Positions 1 through 6,741 of a stretch of 11,743 nucleotides of DNA are shown piece after piece. The first letter of the stretch is position 1. Each line of letters starts with the position of its first letter. Below the pieces are notes generated by a model. That model was given only the letters and a program-made list of their open reading frames with translations, searched no databases and was not told where the DNA came from. This DNA is from Candidatus Cloacimonas sp. SDB (lineage in GTDB: Bacteria > Cloacimonadota > Cloacimonadia > Cloacimonadales > TCS61): positions 1-11,743 of the forward strand of contig LKUH01000417.1 of NCBI GenBank assembly GCA_001412425.1. Direction: 5' to 3'. A program made the translations under genes and the position numbers.

Positions 1-100
1 AAAAAAATATTTCCCCAGACCATAAAAAAAGCAAATATCTCTCAGATCTAAAAATGAAGAGTTCTTTTCATGGGATAGATAGCCTGTTTACATATTAAAA

Positions 101-130
101 ATTTCTGGTTAAGGGAATTTTTCCAGAAAT
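101..130. repeat. Inverted repeat / small hairpin
   Basis: ATTTCTGG at 101-108 is the exact reverse complement of CCAGAAAT at 123-130, with a 14-base A/T-rich loop. No T-run follows on the plus strand. On the minus strand the stem is followed by a short T-rich stretch. It could be an operator or leader structure, or a chance repeat in AT-rich DNA. Confidence 0.3.
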
Positions 131-148
131 AATAACCTGAAATTATCA

Positions 149-179
149 TTGACAATATAAAACTGTAATCTGATTTATG
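149..179 (+). promoter_or_regulatory. Possible sigma-70-type promoter for the membrane operon
   Basis: A perfect TTGACA lies at 149-154. The matching -10 element is poor: TTTATG at 174-179, preceded by TG at 171-172 (extended -10 style), with a 19-base spacer. A better -10-like TATTAT at 184-189 lacks a -35 at normal spacing. The position, 40-70 bases ahead of the first gene, is reasonable. This is an inference from short motifs. Confidence 0.3.
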
Positions 180-219
180 AAGATATTATTTAAAAATTAT
201 CTCTTAAAAGGAGTGGTTT

Positions 220-3204
220 ATGAAGTTAACCTACAACAGAGCAGGTTGCCTGCTGCTTTTGCTTGTTTTCAGTTTTCTCTTCTACCCTCATCTTTCTCAA
301 GCCGCTGTTGATGAATACTTTAACATTGTAGAAAATCTTAAGGTTGAGAATATACCCAACGATGATGGATCGGGACTTATGTTAAGCTGGAAACCTTTGC
401 CTAAAGAAAGAAGGATAATTGAGTACCGCGTTTATCGTGGTATATCTTCAGACTCCTTATTCTATATTGGCAAGATCGATGTAAATGTTAAAACTGGTGT
501 TGCAGGTGATATCATGTATTTTTACGATGTTGCCTATAATTATTTTGTCGATATTCAGTCCTCAGGAAAATTGAAGCGCGAAAAACAACAGCCTGAAGAC
601 AGCCCTCTCTTTCAACGTTATCCCAGAGATGTTAACATTACCGGACCCCGTTTACAGGATTATGACATTTTGGGCGTTATTTCTGAAAAAGACTTTTATT
701 ATAAAAACAGAAAAATCACTGTTGAAACTGAAGAAGATACAACTGTTTATGCCGGTCTAAAAGTTAGAAACTTCCTGCAGCTTGCCAAGAAATTGATAAC
801 TGATAACGAATATTATTATACTGTGCTTGCTGTTAATGAAGCCCGTAAGTATTACCCTCACTGTGAGCCGGTGAAAGGAATTCCCCGCGAAAATGCACCT
901 GAAAAAACTAAAGAACTTTATGCCGTTTATGTACAGGATCTCAACAGGCTCCAATTTGAATGGTCTCTTCCTACCTTTACCGATGATATCTATTATCATC
1001 AGATTTTTATGATGAAGAAAGTTGACCTGGCTGATTTCAGGGCTTACAATGAAGAACTGAAATTAATTGAAGCCAATAATATTGCTGTTAAAGAAGACTC
1101 AACCATAGCTAAAATTCAACCTCAACTGGAAAATCCCGCTGAACTTATCTATATGAGGTATTCAGGATATCCCTATACACCTTCGAAAACTCAAACAATT
1201 GATATTATCGATGGCAGAATCATCAGTTCTAAAACTTATCAGAATGCTGTTACCGGAGAAGAGATAGACGTCGATCTGGAATTTGATGAAAATAATTTAG
1301 ATGATTACCTTTTCGTATTTTCTTTATTTGATATCGCAGGTTATGAAACTTTTTCCGATCCGGCTGAACTGGAAATTATCAATTCAGATAAATTACCTGT
1401 AGTTCCACCATTTTCAGTGGTGGACAGAGAGAACGATAAAGGTGATTATAATCTGGTGAAATGGGGAAAACCAATAGCCTTCCTTACAAACTCCTCTTAT
1501 CTGAATGACGCTAAAACTAAATTACTTGTTAATTATGAACTTAATTCAAATAAAGATTATAAAATTAAGAATGTATATTTTAATGTTTACGATATGGCTG
1601 GGAATCATCTGGATTATGTTAATGAATATTACCAGGATAAGAAAATAAAGATCAACATTCCTGAAGATGTTTATGAACTTAATTTTGAAATAACTTTCCG
1701 CTGTAATAAAGAGTTACCTGAAGATTACATTTTAACTCAAAAACTGATCTATGATGAAGTATCAAAATCCCTTTATCCCAATGATATCTACCTTGGTAAT
1801 GAAAACTTAAGGAACTATGAATACTACGTATATAAAAGGAACTATTCCAGCGAAGAATACAGGTTATCCAAAAAAATTCCCGGAACCCAGAGGGAACTGG
1901 ATGATAATATCCGCTACACAAATAGTCATTTCAAGCTGGTTAAAAATTATGATGCTGACAAACAGCTTTTCCTGGTCAGTCCTAGTTTTACCTTGAGATT
2001 GGATGAGGATAGAGAAAATTCCATCAGTACGAATCTTTACCCCAGTGAAATAGAAAAAAATATAACCAGTTATAAAAAAAATATTGCTGAATACGAAGCC
2101 AGCAAAGATACTCTTACAGATGAAGTGGCAATTAAAAATGCTGATGATGCAATTGAATACTATCAAAAAAGATTGGAGTTTATAACAGAAAATCCCATCT
2201 TACACCGTGCTGCAGAATTTAAAAATTCCACAAACCGGTTAAAATTTCTGGATAAGTACACTCATTTCGCTAAAAACTCTTTTGAATATAAGATTGTTAA
2301 AAGTGACGGTAAAGGACACTTTACTGAGACTCCCGTATATCAAAGAGAAACACGGGATCCATATTTCCCCAAAAATATTATTTTTTCCAACCTGGAAGGT
2401 TTTGGTATTCAATATTTGACTCCTCATTCTAACTGGTTCGACATGGAAATGCTGCCAGCCTTGATAACAACTTTTATTTTCGGGCTTCTGGTCTTTGCCC
2501 TTATAAAAAGAGCCAGAAAAGGATATGACCTTTATATCAGACCTATTGCCGGTATTCAGGAGATCGATAACGCAATTGGACGAGCTACTGAGATGGGTAA
2601 ACCCATCCTCTTTGTTCCAGGACTTTCCGGTATTCAGGACGTCGCCACTCTGGCCGGTCTCTCCATTCTAGGACGTGTAGCTAAGAAAGCTGCTGAGTAC
2701 GATACTAGAATTCTGGTACCAGTACGAGATTATCTTGTACTTCCAATAGCTCAGGAAATCGTGAAAGAATCTCATTATGAAGCCGGAAGACCGGATAGTT
2801 ACGATAAGAATAGTGTTTTCTTCATAACCACTTCACAATTTGCCTTTGTCGCAGGTGTGAATGGTATAATGATAAGAGAGAAAACAGCTACCAACTTCTA
2901 TATGGGAATGTTCTGGGCTGAAGCACTTCTGATGACTGAAACGGGAAGCTCCACGGGAGCAATTCAGATTTCAGGTACCGATGCTGTTACTCAGATACCG
3001 TTTTTCATTACTACTTGTGACTATACCCTTATTGGGGAAGAACTTTATGCCGCTTCAGCTTATCTGGCTCGAGAGCCCTTGCAGATGGGAACTCTTAAGG
3101 CTACTGATTTTTTAAAAGCGTTAATCTTGATCTTTATAATTTCAGGAACAATATTATCAACTACTCATTTAACGTTCCTGATCAATGCATTCCCCGAGAA
3201 GTAG
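220..3204 (+). CDS. Large exported Fn3-like membrane protein with C-terminal DUF6754-type domain
   Basis: This 994-aa protein begins with a signal peptide (hydrophobic core about 10-22, likely cleavage near A28). A long extracytoplasmic part of fibronectin-III-like beta segments follows, starting near residues 37, 227 and 394. Strand motifs of the type W-x-x-P and Y-x-x-x-V/F-x-A/D are visible, with large insertions between strands. A charged, probably coiled-coil stretch spans about 609-662. A membrane segment at about 745-762 is followed by K/R residues, which places the next domain (about 768-955) in the cytoplasm. A last membrane helix lies at about 965-985. The 768-955 domain matches my recollection of DUF6754, whose function is unknown. 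AAGGAG six bases upstream supports the start. It is first in a four-gene operon. I infer a scaffold or sensor subunit of a membrane complex and cannot name a reaction. Confidence 0.85.
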   Translation: MKLTYNRAGCLLLLLVFSFLFYPHLSQAAVDEYFNIVENLKVENIPNDDGSGLMLSWKPLPKERRIIEYRVYRGISSDSLFYIGKIDVNVKTGVAGDIMYFYDVAYNYFVDIQSSGKLKREKQQPEDSPLFQRYPRDVNITGPRLQDYDILGVISEKDFYYKNRKITVETEEDTTVYAGLKVRNFLQLAKKLITDNEYYYTVLAVNEARKYYPHCEPVKGIPRENAPEKTKELYAVYVQDLNRLQFEWSLPTFTDDIYYHQIFMMKKVDLADFRAYNEELKLIEANNIAVKEDSTIAKIQPQLENPAELIYMRYSGYPYTPSKTQTIDIIDGRIISSKTYQNAVTGEEIDVDLEFDENNLDDYLFVFSLFDIAGYETFSDPAELEIINSDKLPVVPPFSVVDRENDKGDYNLVKWGKPIAFLTNSSYLNDAKTKLLVNYELNSNKDYKIKNVYFNVYDMAGNHLDYVNEYYQDKKIKINIPEDVYELNFEITFRCNKELPEDYILTQKLIYDEVSKSLYPNDIYLGNENLRNYEYYVYKRNYSSEEYRLSKKIPGTQRELDDNIRYTNSHFKLVKNYDADKQLFLVSPSFTLRLDEDRENSISTNLYPSEIEKNITSYKKNIAEYEASKDTLTDEVAIKNADDAIEYYQKRLEFITENPILHRAAEFKNSTNRLKFLDKYTHFAKNSFEYKIVKSDGKGHFTETPVYQRETRDPYFPKNIIFSNLEGFGIQYLTPHSNWFDMEMLPALITTFIFGLLVFALIKRARKGYDLYIRPIAGIQEIDNAIGRATEMGKPILFVPGLSGIQDVATLAGLSILGRVAKKAAEYDTRILVPVRDYLVLPIAQEIVKESHYEAGRPDSYDKNSVFFITTSQFAFVAGVNGIMIREKTATNFYMGMFWAEALLMTETGSSTGAIQISGTDAVTQIPFFITTCDYTLIGEELYAASAYLAREPLQMGTLKATDFLKALILIFIISGTILSTTHLTFLINAFPEK

Positions 3205-3212
3205 GAGGTTAA

Positions 3213-3836
3213 ATGAAAAGACAAATACCCTTAATAATCGTTATATGTATGGGCTTCCTTTTTGCCGCTCATACTTTTATCCCTCATAAAGTTTCTGCAG
3301 ATTTTTATACCTGGTGGCAATCCTGGTCTAAAGCTATTTCACCTTTTGCTGTTTTTCTGGGGGTGATGAGTTTGTTCATGGTACATTCTACTAAAATTTC
3401 CCGCAAACTCCCTAACTGGCAATTCAGTGTTATAACTTTAGCAGCCTTAGTATTTACATCTTTTTCCGGATTTATGTGGGGCACCATGGAAGGTACACCT
3501 TTTATGTGGTTATTCAAAAATGTTCAAATGCCTATGGGTGCAACAATGTTTTCCCTCCTGGCATTTCATATCGCCTCTGCTGCCTATAAGGCGTTCAGAG
3601 CTCGTTCTCCAGAAGCAACCGTTCTACTGGTCGCTGCTATTATTGTTATGCTGGGTCAGGTTCCTTTAGGAACTCAGATTTCCGAATGGATCCCTGAAAC
3701 CTCCAAGTGGATCCTCAATGTTCCCAACCTGGCAGCGAAAAGAGCCATAGCACTTGGTGTTGGTCTTGGAATGACGGCTACCTCCCTTAAAATCCTGCTT
3801 GGAATTGAAAGAACTTATCTGGGTGGAGGTGAATAA
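3213..3836 (+). CDS. Six-helix integral membrane protein, unknown function
   Basis: This 207-aa protein has about six hydrophobic segments (roughly residues 5-22, 41-58, 70-92, 108-128, 134-150 and 176-198) and no recognised catalytic motif. The loop after the fifth helix carries GQVPLGT, which could be functionally conserved. The AGGAGG at 3203-3208 overlaps the stop codon of the preceding gene (3202-3204), so translation is probably coupled. The gene ends one base before the ATG of the next one. Its small size, lack of soluble domains and position between two anchored proteins suggest a membrane-embedded subunit of the same complex. I do not recognise the family. Confidence 0.85.
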   Translation: MKRQIPLIIVICMGFLFAAHTFIPHKVSADFYTWWQSWSKAISPFAVFLGVMSLFMVHSTKISRKLPNWQFSVITLAALVFTSFSGFMWGTMEGTPFMWLFKNVQMPMGATMFSLLAFHIASAAYKAFRARSPEATVLLVAAIIVMLGQVPLGTQISEWIPETSKWILNVPNLAAKRAIALGVGLGMTATSLKILLGIERTYLGGGE

Positions 3837-3837
3837 C

Positions 3838-4794
3838 ATGGCAAAATTAAACGTATTTGATAGAATGCAGAAACTGGATAGAAGATGGATTTATCTTGTA
3901 GTAGCTCTAGCTATAATTTTACCATTAATTATTCCCTTCAATTCCAAAACCTATGTAACTGAACCTACCGAAAATGTTTATAAGAAAATAGATTCTTACG
4001 CCGGGAGAACAGACAGAGCAATATTAATGTGCTTTTCTCATGATGCTTCAACCATGGCGGAATTATTCCCTATGGAAGTTGCAATACTGCGACACTGCTT
4101 CGAAAGGAAAGTAAGGGTGCTGACCATCTGCTTTATGCCGGCAGCAAAACCACTGATGGATTATGCCATTAACACTGCCAAGGAAGATTACGATGTTCAA
4201 TCCGGAGTAGACTATCTCAGTTTCGGTTATAAACCTTACAGTCTTTTCCTTATCACTTTGCTTGGTATGGGAGACGATATAGCCGAGGCTGTTGAAACTG
4301 ACGACCAGGGAAGAAAGATCGAAAACCTTGAAATCATGAAAGAGATAACCAATTATAATGAAATGAATCTGGTAATAGATTTCGCTGCATCAGCTGCTGT
4401 ATATTCCTGGATTGTTTATGCTCGTGCCAGATTTGGTGTGAACGTTGCAGCTGGTATTACTGCCGTAATGGCTGCTGATAATTATCCCTACCTGCAATCC
4501 GGTCAGCTCATTGGTATGTTAAGCGGTTTAAAGGGAGCTGCCGAATATGAGAAACTGGTAGATATCTTTGCCATGAACAAAGATGAATATGGCAATCCCG
4601 ACCCTCGAGAATTCAGCAAAGAAATCATTAAAGAATCCTGGATCAAATTGTCTGATATTGAAAACCGCAAATATAAAACTGCCCGTATCGGCATGAATGC
4701 TCAAACTGTAGCCCATGTTATGATAATCGTATTTATCATCATCGGAAATATCGGATACTTCGTCAGTAAAAATAAAGAAAATCATATAGGTTAG
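3838..4794 (+). CDS. Double-anchored membrane protein with domain related to the DUF6754-type domain
   Basis: I chose the ATG at 3838 (318 aa) over an in-frame ATG at 3799, because GGAGGT at 3825-3830 sits seven bases ahead and the upstream start would overlap the previous gene. A membrane segment lies at about 17-34 after a basic N-terminus, and another near the C-terminus (about 287-308) before a lysine-containing tail. The central domain alternates predicted beta strands and helices. It contains I-D-x3-G-R at 51-57, followed by a hydrophobic strand, a helix and an R-V-L strand. The same order, including I-D-x3-G-R at 782-788, occurs in the C-terminal domain of the 994-aa operon partner. 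The two are therefore probably diverged relatives. Function is unknown. No ATP-, metal- or nucleophile-type motif is evident. Confidence 0.85.
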   Translation: MAKLNVFDRMQKLDRRWIYLVVALAIILPLIIPFNSKTYVTEPTENVYKKIDSYAGRTDRAILMCFSHDASTMAELFPMEVAILRHCFERKVRVLTICFMPAAKPLMDYAINTAKEDYDVQSGVDYLSFGYKPYSLFLITLLGMGDDIAEAVETDDQGRKIENLEIMKEITNYNEMNLVIDFAASAAVYSWIVYARARFGVNVAAGITAVMAADNYPYLQSGQLIGMLSGLKGAAEYEKLVDIFAMNKDEYGNPDPREFSKEIIKESWIKLSDIENRKYKTARIGMNAQTVAHVMIIVFIIIGNIGYFVSKNKENHIG

Positions 4795-4803
4795 GAGGAA
4801 ATT

Positions 4804-5406
4804 ATGTCATTTGAAGCTATTAGTAATTTTGTCGCAGCTATTTTAACTCTTTTCATTTTCTCATTCCTATATAAAGACAATCCCTTTTATAAGTTTGCCG
4901 AAGCCTTGTTCATTGGAGTATCTATGGGTTACGCAATACCGCTGGTTTATGAAAATGCCTTCATGCCCTTTGTCTATACCCCAATATTTGTTGAACATAA
5001 GTTTATTATAATAATTCCCGCTTTGATGGGTTCATTGTACATATTCCGTTTTACCAAAAACCTCAGCTGGTTATCAAGATATCCTATTGTCTTCGGTATG
5101 GCTATTGTGGGTATGGGCGTACCAATGTCCATACACAGTTCAGTATTGGTACAAATGAGAAGCGCCATGCTTCCAATGGATAATATCAATACTATTATCA
5201 TTTTTATAGGAACCGTCACCATCCTGCTCTATTTCTTCTTCTCCAAAGCTCATCGCGGATTTTATGGAAAAGTCACCAACGTGGGAGTCTGGTTCTTAAT
5301 GGTAGGATTCGGAGCTTCCTTCGGTTACACCGTGATGGCCCGTATTTCTCTGCTGATTGGCAGAATTCAATTCCTGGTAGGAGATTGGCTGGGATTAATA
5401 AAATAA
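4804..5406 (+). CDS. Six-helix integral membrane protein, unknown function
   Basis: This 200-aa protein is almost entirely hydrophobic, with about six membrane helices (near 7-22, 30-50, 64-80, 92-112, 128-146 and 158-180). The loop after helix 1 carries YKDNPFYKFAE, a polar, aromatic motif that looks like a conserved signature, though I cannot assign it to a named family. AGGAGG at 4793-4798 overlaps the stop codon of the previous gene (4792-4794). It is the last gene of the operon and is followed 13 bases later by a strong terminator hairpin. By context it is a membrane subunit of the same unknown complex. It has no sequence features of a known transporter. Confidence 0.85.
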   Translation: MSFEAISNFVAAILTLFIFSFLYKDNPFYKFAEALFIGVSMGYAIPLVYENAFMPFVYTPIFVEHKFIIIIPALMGSLYIFRFTKNLSWLSRYPIVFGMAIVGMGVPMSIHSSVLVQMRSAMLPMDNINTIIIFIGTVTILLYFFFSKAHRGFYGKVTNVGVWFLMVGFGASFGYTVMARISLLIGRIQFLVGDWLGLIK

Positions 5407-5419
5407 TCTAACAAAGTAA

Positions 5420-5456
5420 AAAAGTCCCACTTTTACTCAGTGGGACTTTTGCTTTT
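5420..5456 (+). terminator. Strong intrinsic terminator, probably bidirectional
   Basis: AAAAGTCCCAC (5420-5430) and GTGGGACTTTT (5440-5450) form a perfect 11-bp stem around a nine-base loop. On the plus strand the stem ends in TTTT, G, C, TTTT, terminating the four-gene membrane operon. Read on the minus strand the stem ends in a run of six T. It could therefore also stop transcripts coming from the methyltransferase gene at 5716-6498, which has no hairpin of its own at its end. Confidence 0.85.
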
Positions 5457-5468
5457 CAGGAATATAAA

Positions 5469-5714
5469 ATGAGACCGATAGAAAGAAAATTCTTAAAAAC
5501 AATCACGGAAAAAGGCATAACCCGGGATAATGTCCTGGAATTCCTGGATAACATTCAACCACAGGAATTGAAGAAAAGTTTTCCTGATGATTGTCTTTTT
5601 CAGACAGACAAATACTTTGCCAAAGTGATATTGGATGACTTAATCCGTTATAAAATGATCCGCAGTGAAGGTAATAGATATTTCAAAATCGAAACTGAAA
5701 AAAATGATAAATAG
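5469..5714 (+). CDS. Small hypothetical protein (81 aa)
   Basis: This short, charged, soluble protein has no signal peptide or membrane segment. The predicted structure is mostly helical. The last 30 residues (helix, then a G-N-R-Y-F-K-I strand) resemble the recognition helix plus wing of a winged-helix fold, but this is a weak resemblance. AGGA at 5458-5461 lies about seven bases before the ATG. The gene starts only 18 bases after the terminator stem and ends one base before the convergent methyltransferase gene. It has no obvious promoter of its own beyond a -10-like TAAAAT at 5399-5404, which lies before the hairpin. Expression may depend on read-through. The full-length frame, fitting between two boundaries with a ribosome-binding site, supports a real gene. 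Confidence 0.6.
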   Translation: MRPIERKFLKTITEKGITRDNVLEFLDNIQPQELKKSFPDDCLFQTDKYFAKVILDDLIRYKMIRSEGNRYFKIETEKNDK

Positions 5715-5715
5715 C

Positions 5716-6498
5716 CTATTTTCTGTATTTCCACTTTCTTAATATTTCATATCCGGCAACTGCAAATGCCACTCCAACATTTAATGAATTCTTCCAGCCA
5801 CCTGTCGGAATTCTAATTATTCCGTCACAAAACTCCAGCACTTTTCTCGGAATTCCATGAGCTTCATTTCCTAAAACTATTACTGCCGGTTCCGGTAACT
5901 CAGAAGTAAAAATATTTTCCGCATTGGAAGTGGTTTCAAGTCCGTAAATATTCCAACCTAGAGTTTTATATTCTTCCAATAGTGGAAAAATTTCAACTCT
6001 TTGCTGCCAATCCAATAAACCGTGAGTACCCATACTGGTTTCTTTCACTTTCCTGTTCTCCGGAGTAGGAGTGTACCCACAGAAAATTATCTTTTCCAAA
6101 CCCAGACACTCTGCTGTACGCATAATATTTCCCACATTAAAAGCTGATCTCAAATTATGCAAAATTACTACCAGATTCAATCTGGTAACTGATTCATTAA
6201 TGCCGTCTTTCTGCCAGATCAGAAAATCAGGATCTCGGAGATCACGAAAATTCTTCTGCTCCCAGGGCACCAACAGCTGTAGAAATTTATCCAGTTCAGA
6301 AACGTTCTCTAACTGAACTGCTATTTTTTTTAACTCTACTTCTTCACTCCAGGTAATACATTTTAGCAAATTTGTCAGCAAAGCTTTCCGTTTCTCAGGA
6401 AATTGCCAGTTTTTTTCAATTTCCCTGATGAATTCTCCAATTACTTTAAGCTTTTTGTCTCGACTGAAACCCCTAAACTTTTTATTCGAATATTTCAT
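5716..6498 (-). CDS. SPOUT-family RNA methyltransferase (SpoU/TrmH type)
   Basis: This 260-aa protein is an S-adenosylmethionine-dependent methyltransferase, expected to 2'-O-methylate a ribose in tRNA or rRNA. The SPOUT domain covers about residues 107-255. Motif 1 is at 115-130, with N121 and R127 in the positions of the conserved Asn and catalytic Arg of TrmH. Motif 2 is L-G-N-E-A-H-G (209-215). Motif 3 is I-P-T-G-G...S-L-N-V-G-V-A (230-244), which forms the trefoil knot and cofactor site. The first ~100 residues are a helical N-terminal region that I do not recognise and that may bind RNA. AAGGAG (minus strand, 6503-6508) lies four bases before the ATG. It is transcribed against its left neighbour and away from the oxidoreductase operon. 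The target nucleotide cannot be inferred. Confidence 0.9.
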   Translation of the reverse strand: MKYSNKKFRGFSRDKKLKVIGEFIREIEKNWQFPEKRKALLTNLLKCITWSEEVELKKIAVQLENVSELDKFLQLLVPWEQKNFRDLRDPDFLIWQKDGINESVTRLNLVVILHNLRSAFNVGNIMRTAECLGLEKIIFCGYTPTPENRKVKETSMGTHGLLDWQQRVEIFPLLEEYKTLGWNIYGLETTSNAENIFTSELPEPAVIVLGNEAHGIPRKVLEFCDGIIRIPTGGWKNSLNVGVAFAVAGYEILRKWKYRK

Positions 6499-6515
6499 CT
6501 TACTCCTTTTCTTAC

Positions 6516-6544
6516 ACTAAATTAGTAATTCTGAATTTTGACAA
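6516..6544 (-). promoter_or_regulatory. Candidate promoter of the RNA methyltransferase gene
   Basis: Read on the minus strand, TTGTCA (6539-6544, 5/6 to the -35 consensus) and TTTAGT (6516-6521, 4/6 to the -10) are separated by exactly 17 bases. Transcription would start around 6508-6510, giving a very short leader in which the Shine-Dalgarno site is almost at the 5' end. That is tight but possible. Confidence 0.4.
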
Positions 6545-6680
6545 TAAGAATTTATTCGCTTTATTTCGCTTATCTCCGGTGCTGAAAAATCAACTAATGA
6601 CAGCTTCAAATTTCGCCTGAAGATAATGTTTTTAAAAAAAAATATTCCAATTTCTTACCTTTCCCCTCTTAACCTTTTTC

Positions 6681-6711
6681 TTGACATCAAACTCTATCCA
6701 AAATTTTTAAA
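6681..6711 (+). promoter_or_regulatory. Candidate promoter of the oxidoreductase operon
   Basis: A perfect TTGACA occurs at 6681-6686. The best -10 is TTTAAA at 6706-6711 (4/6), with a long 19-base spacer. The predicted start near 6718 leaves a leader of about 24 bases before the ATG at 6742, with GGGG at 6733-6736 as a weak ribosome-binding site. The rest of the 243-base gap between the divergent genes is AT-rich. It shows only a loose direct repeat of TTCGCT(T) near 6555-6571. Confidence 0.4.
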
Positions 6712-6741
6712 AGGACTTGATTAGATGATTTTGGGGTAAAT

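Larger units (their letters stand above)
1..219. other. Upstream non-coding region of the membrane-protein operon
   Basis: No convincing gene is present. The stretch is AT-rich, with an 8-bp inverted repeat (101-130) and a possible promoter near 149-179, and it ends in a good Shine-Dalgarno site (AAGGAG at 208-213, six bases before the ATG at 220). A 14-codon ATG reading frame at 54-98 lacks a ribosome-binding site and is not called. Confidence 0.6.

Noticed and set aside
54..98. 14-codon ATG frame in the leader
   Set aside because: There is no Shine-Dalgarno site, no coupling to the downstream gene, and the length is expected by chance.
220..310. Lipoprotein signal in the 994-aa protein, because of Cys10
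   Set aside because: The cysteine precedes the hydrophobic core rather than following it, so there is no lipobox. An ordinary signal peptide fits better.
757..2427. Several minus-strand open frames opposite the 994-aa gene
   Set aside because: They are short, overlap a strongly supported plus-strand gene, and encode low-complexity Phe/Ile-rich products with no domain features.
6071..6316. Plus-strand 81-codon frame inside the methyltransferase gene
   Set aside because: It lies opposite the conserved SPOUT region, lacks a ribosome-binding site, and its product has no recognisable features.
6551..6571. Short direct repeat of TTCGCT in the divergent intergenic region
   Set aside because: There are only two imperfect units in AT-rich DNA. 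This is too little to call a repeat array or operator.
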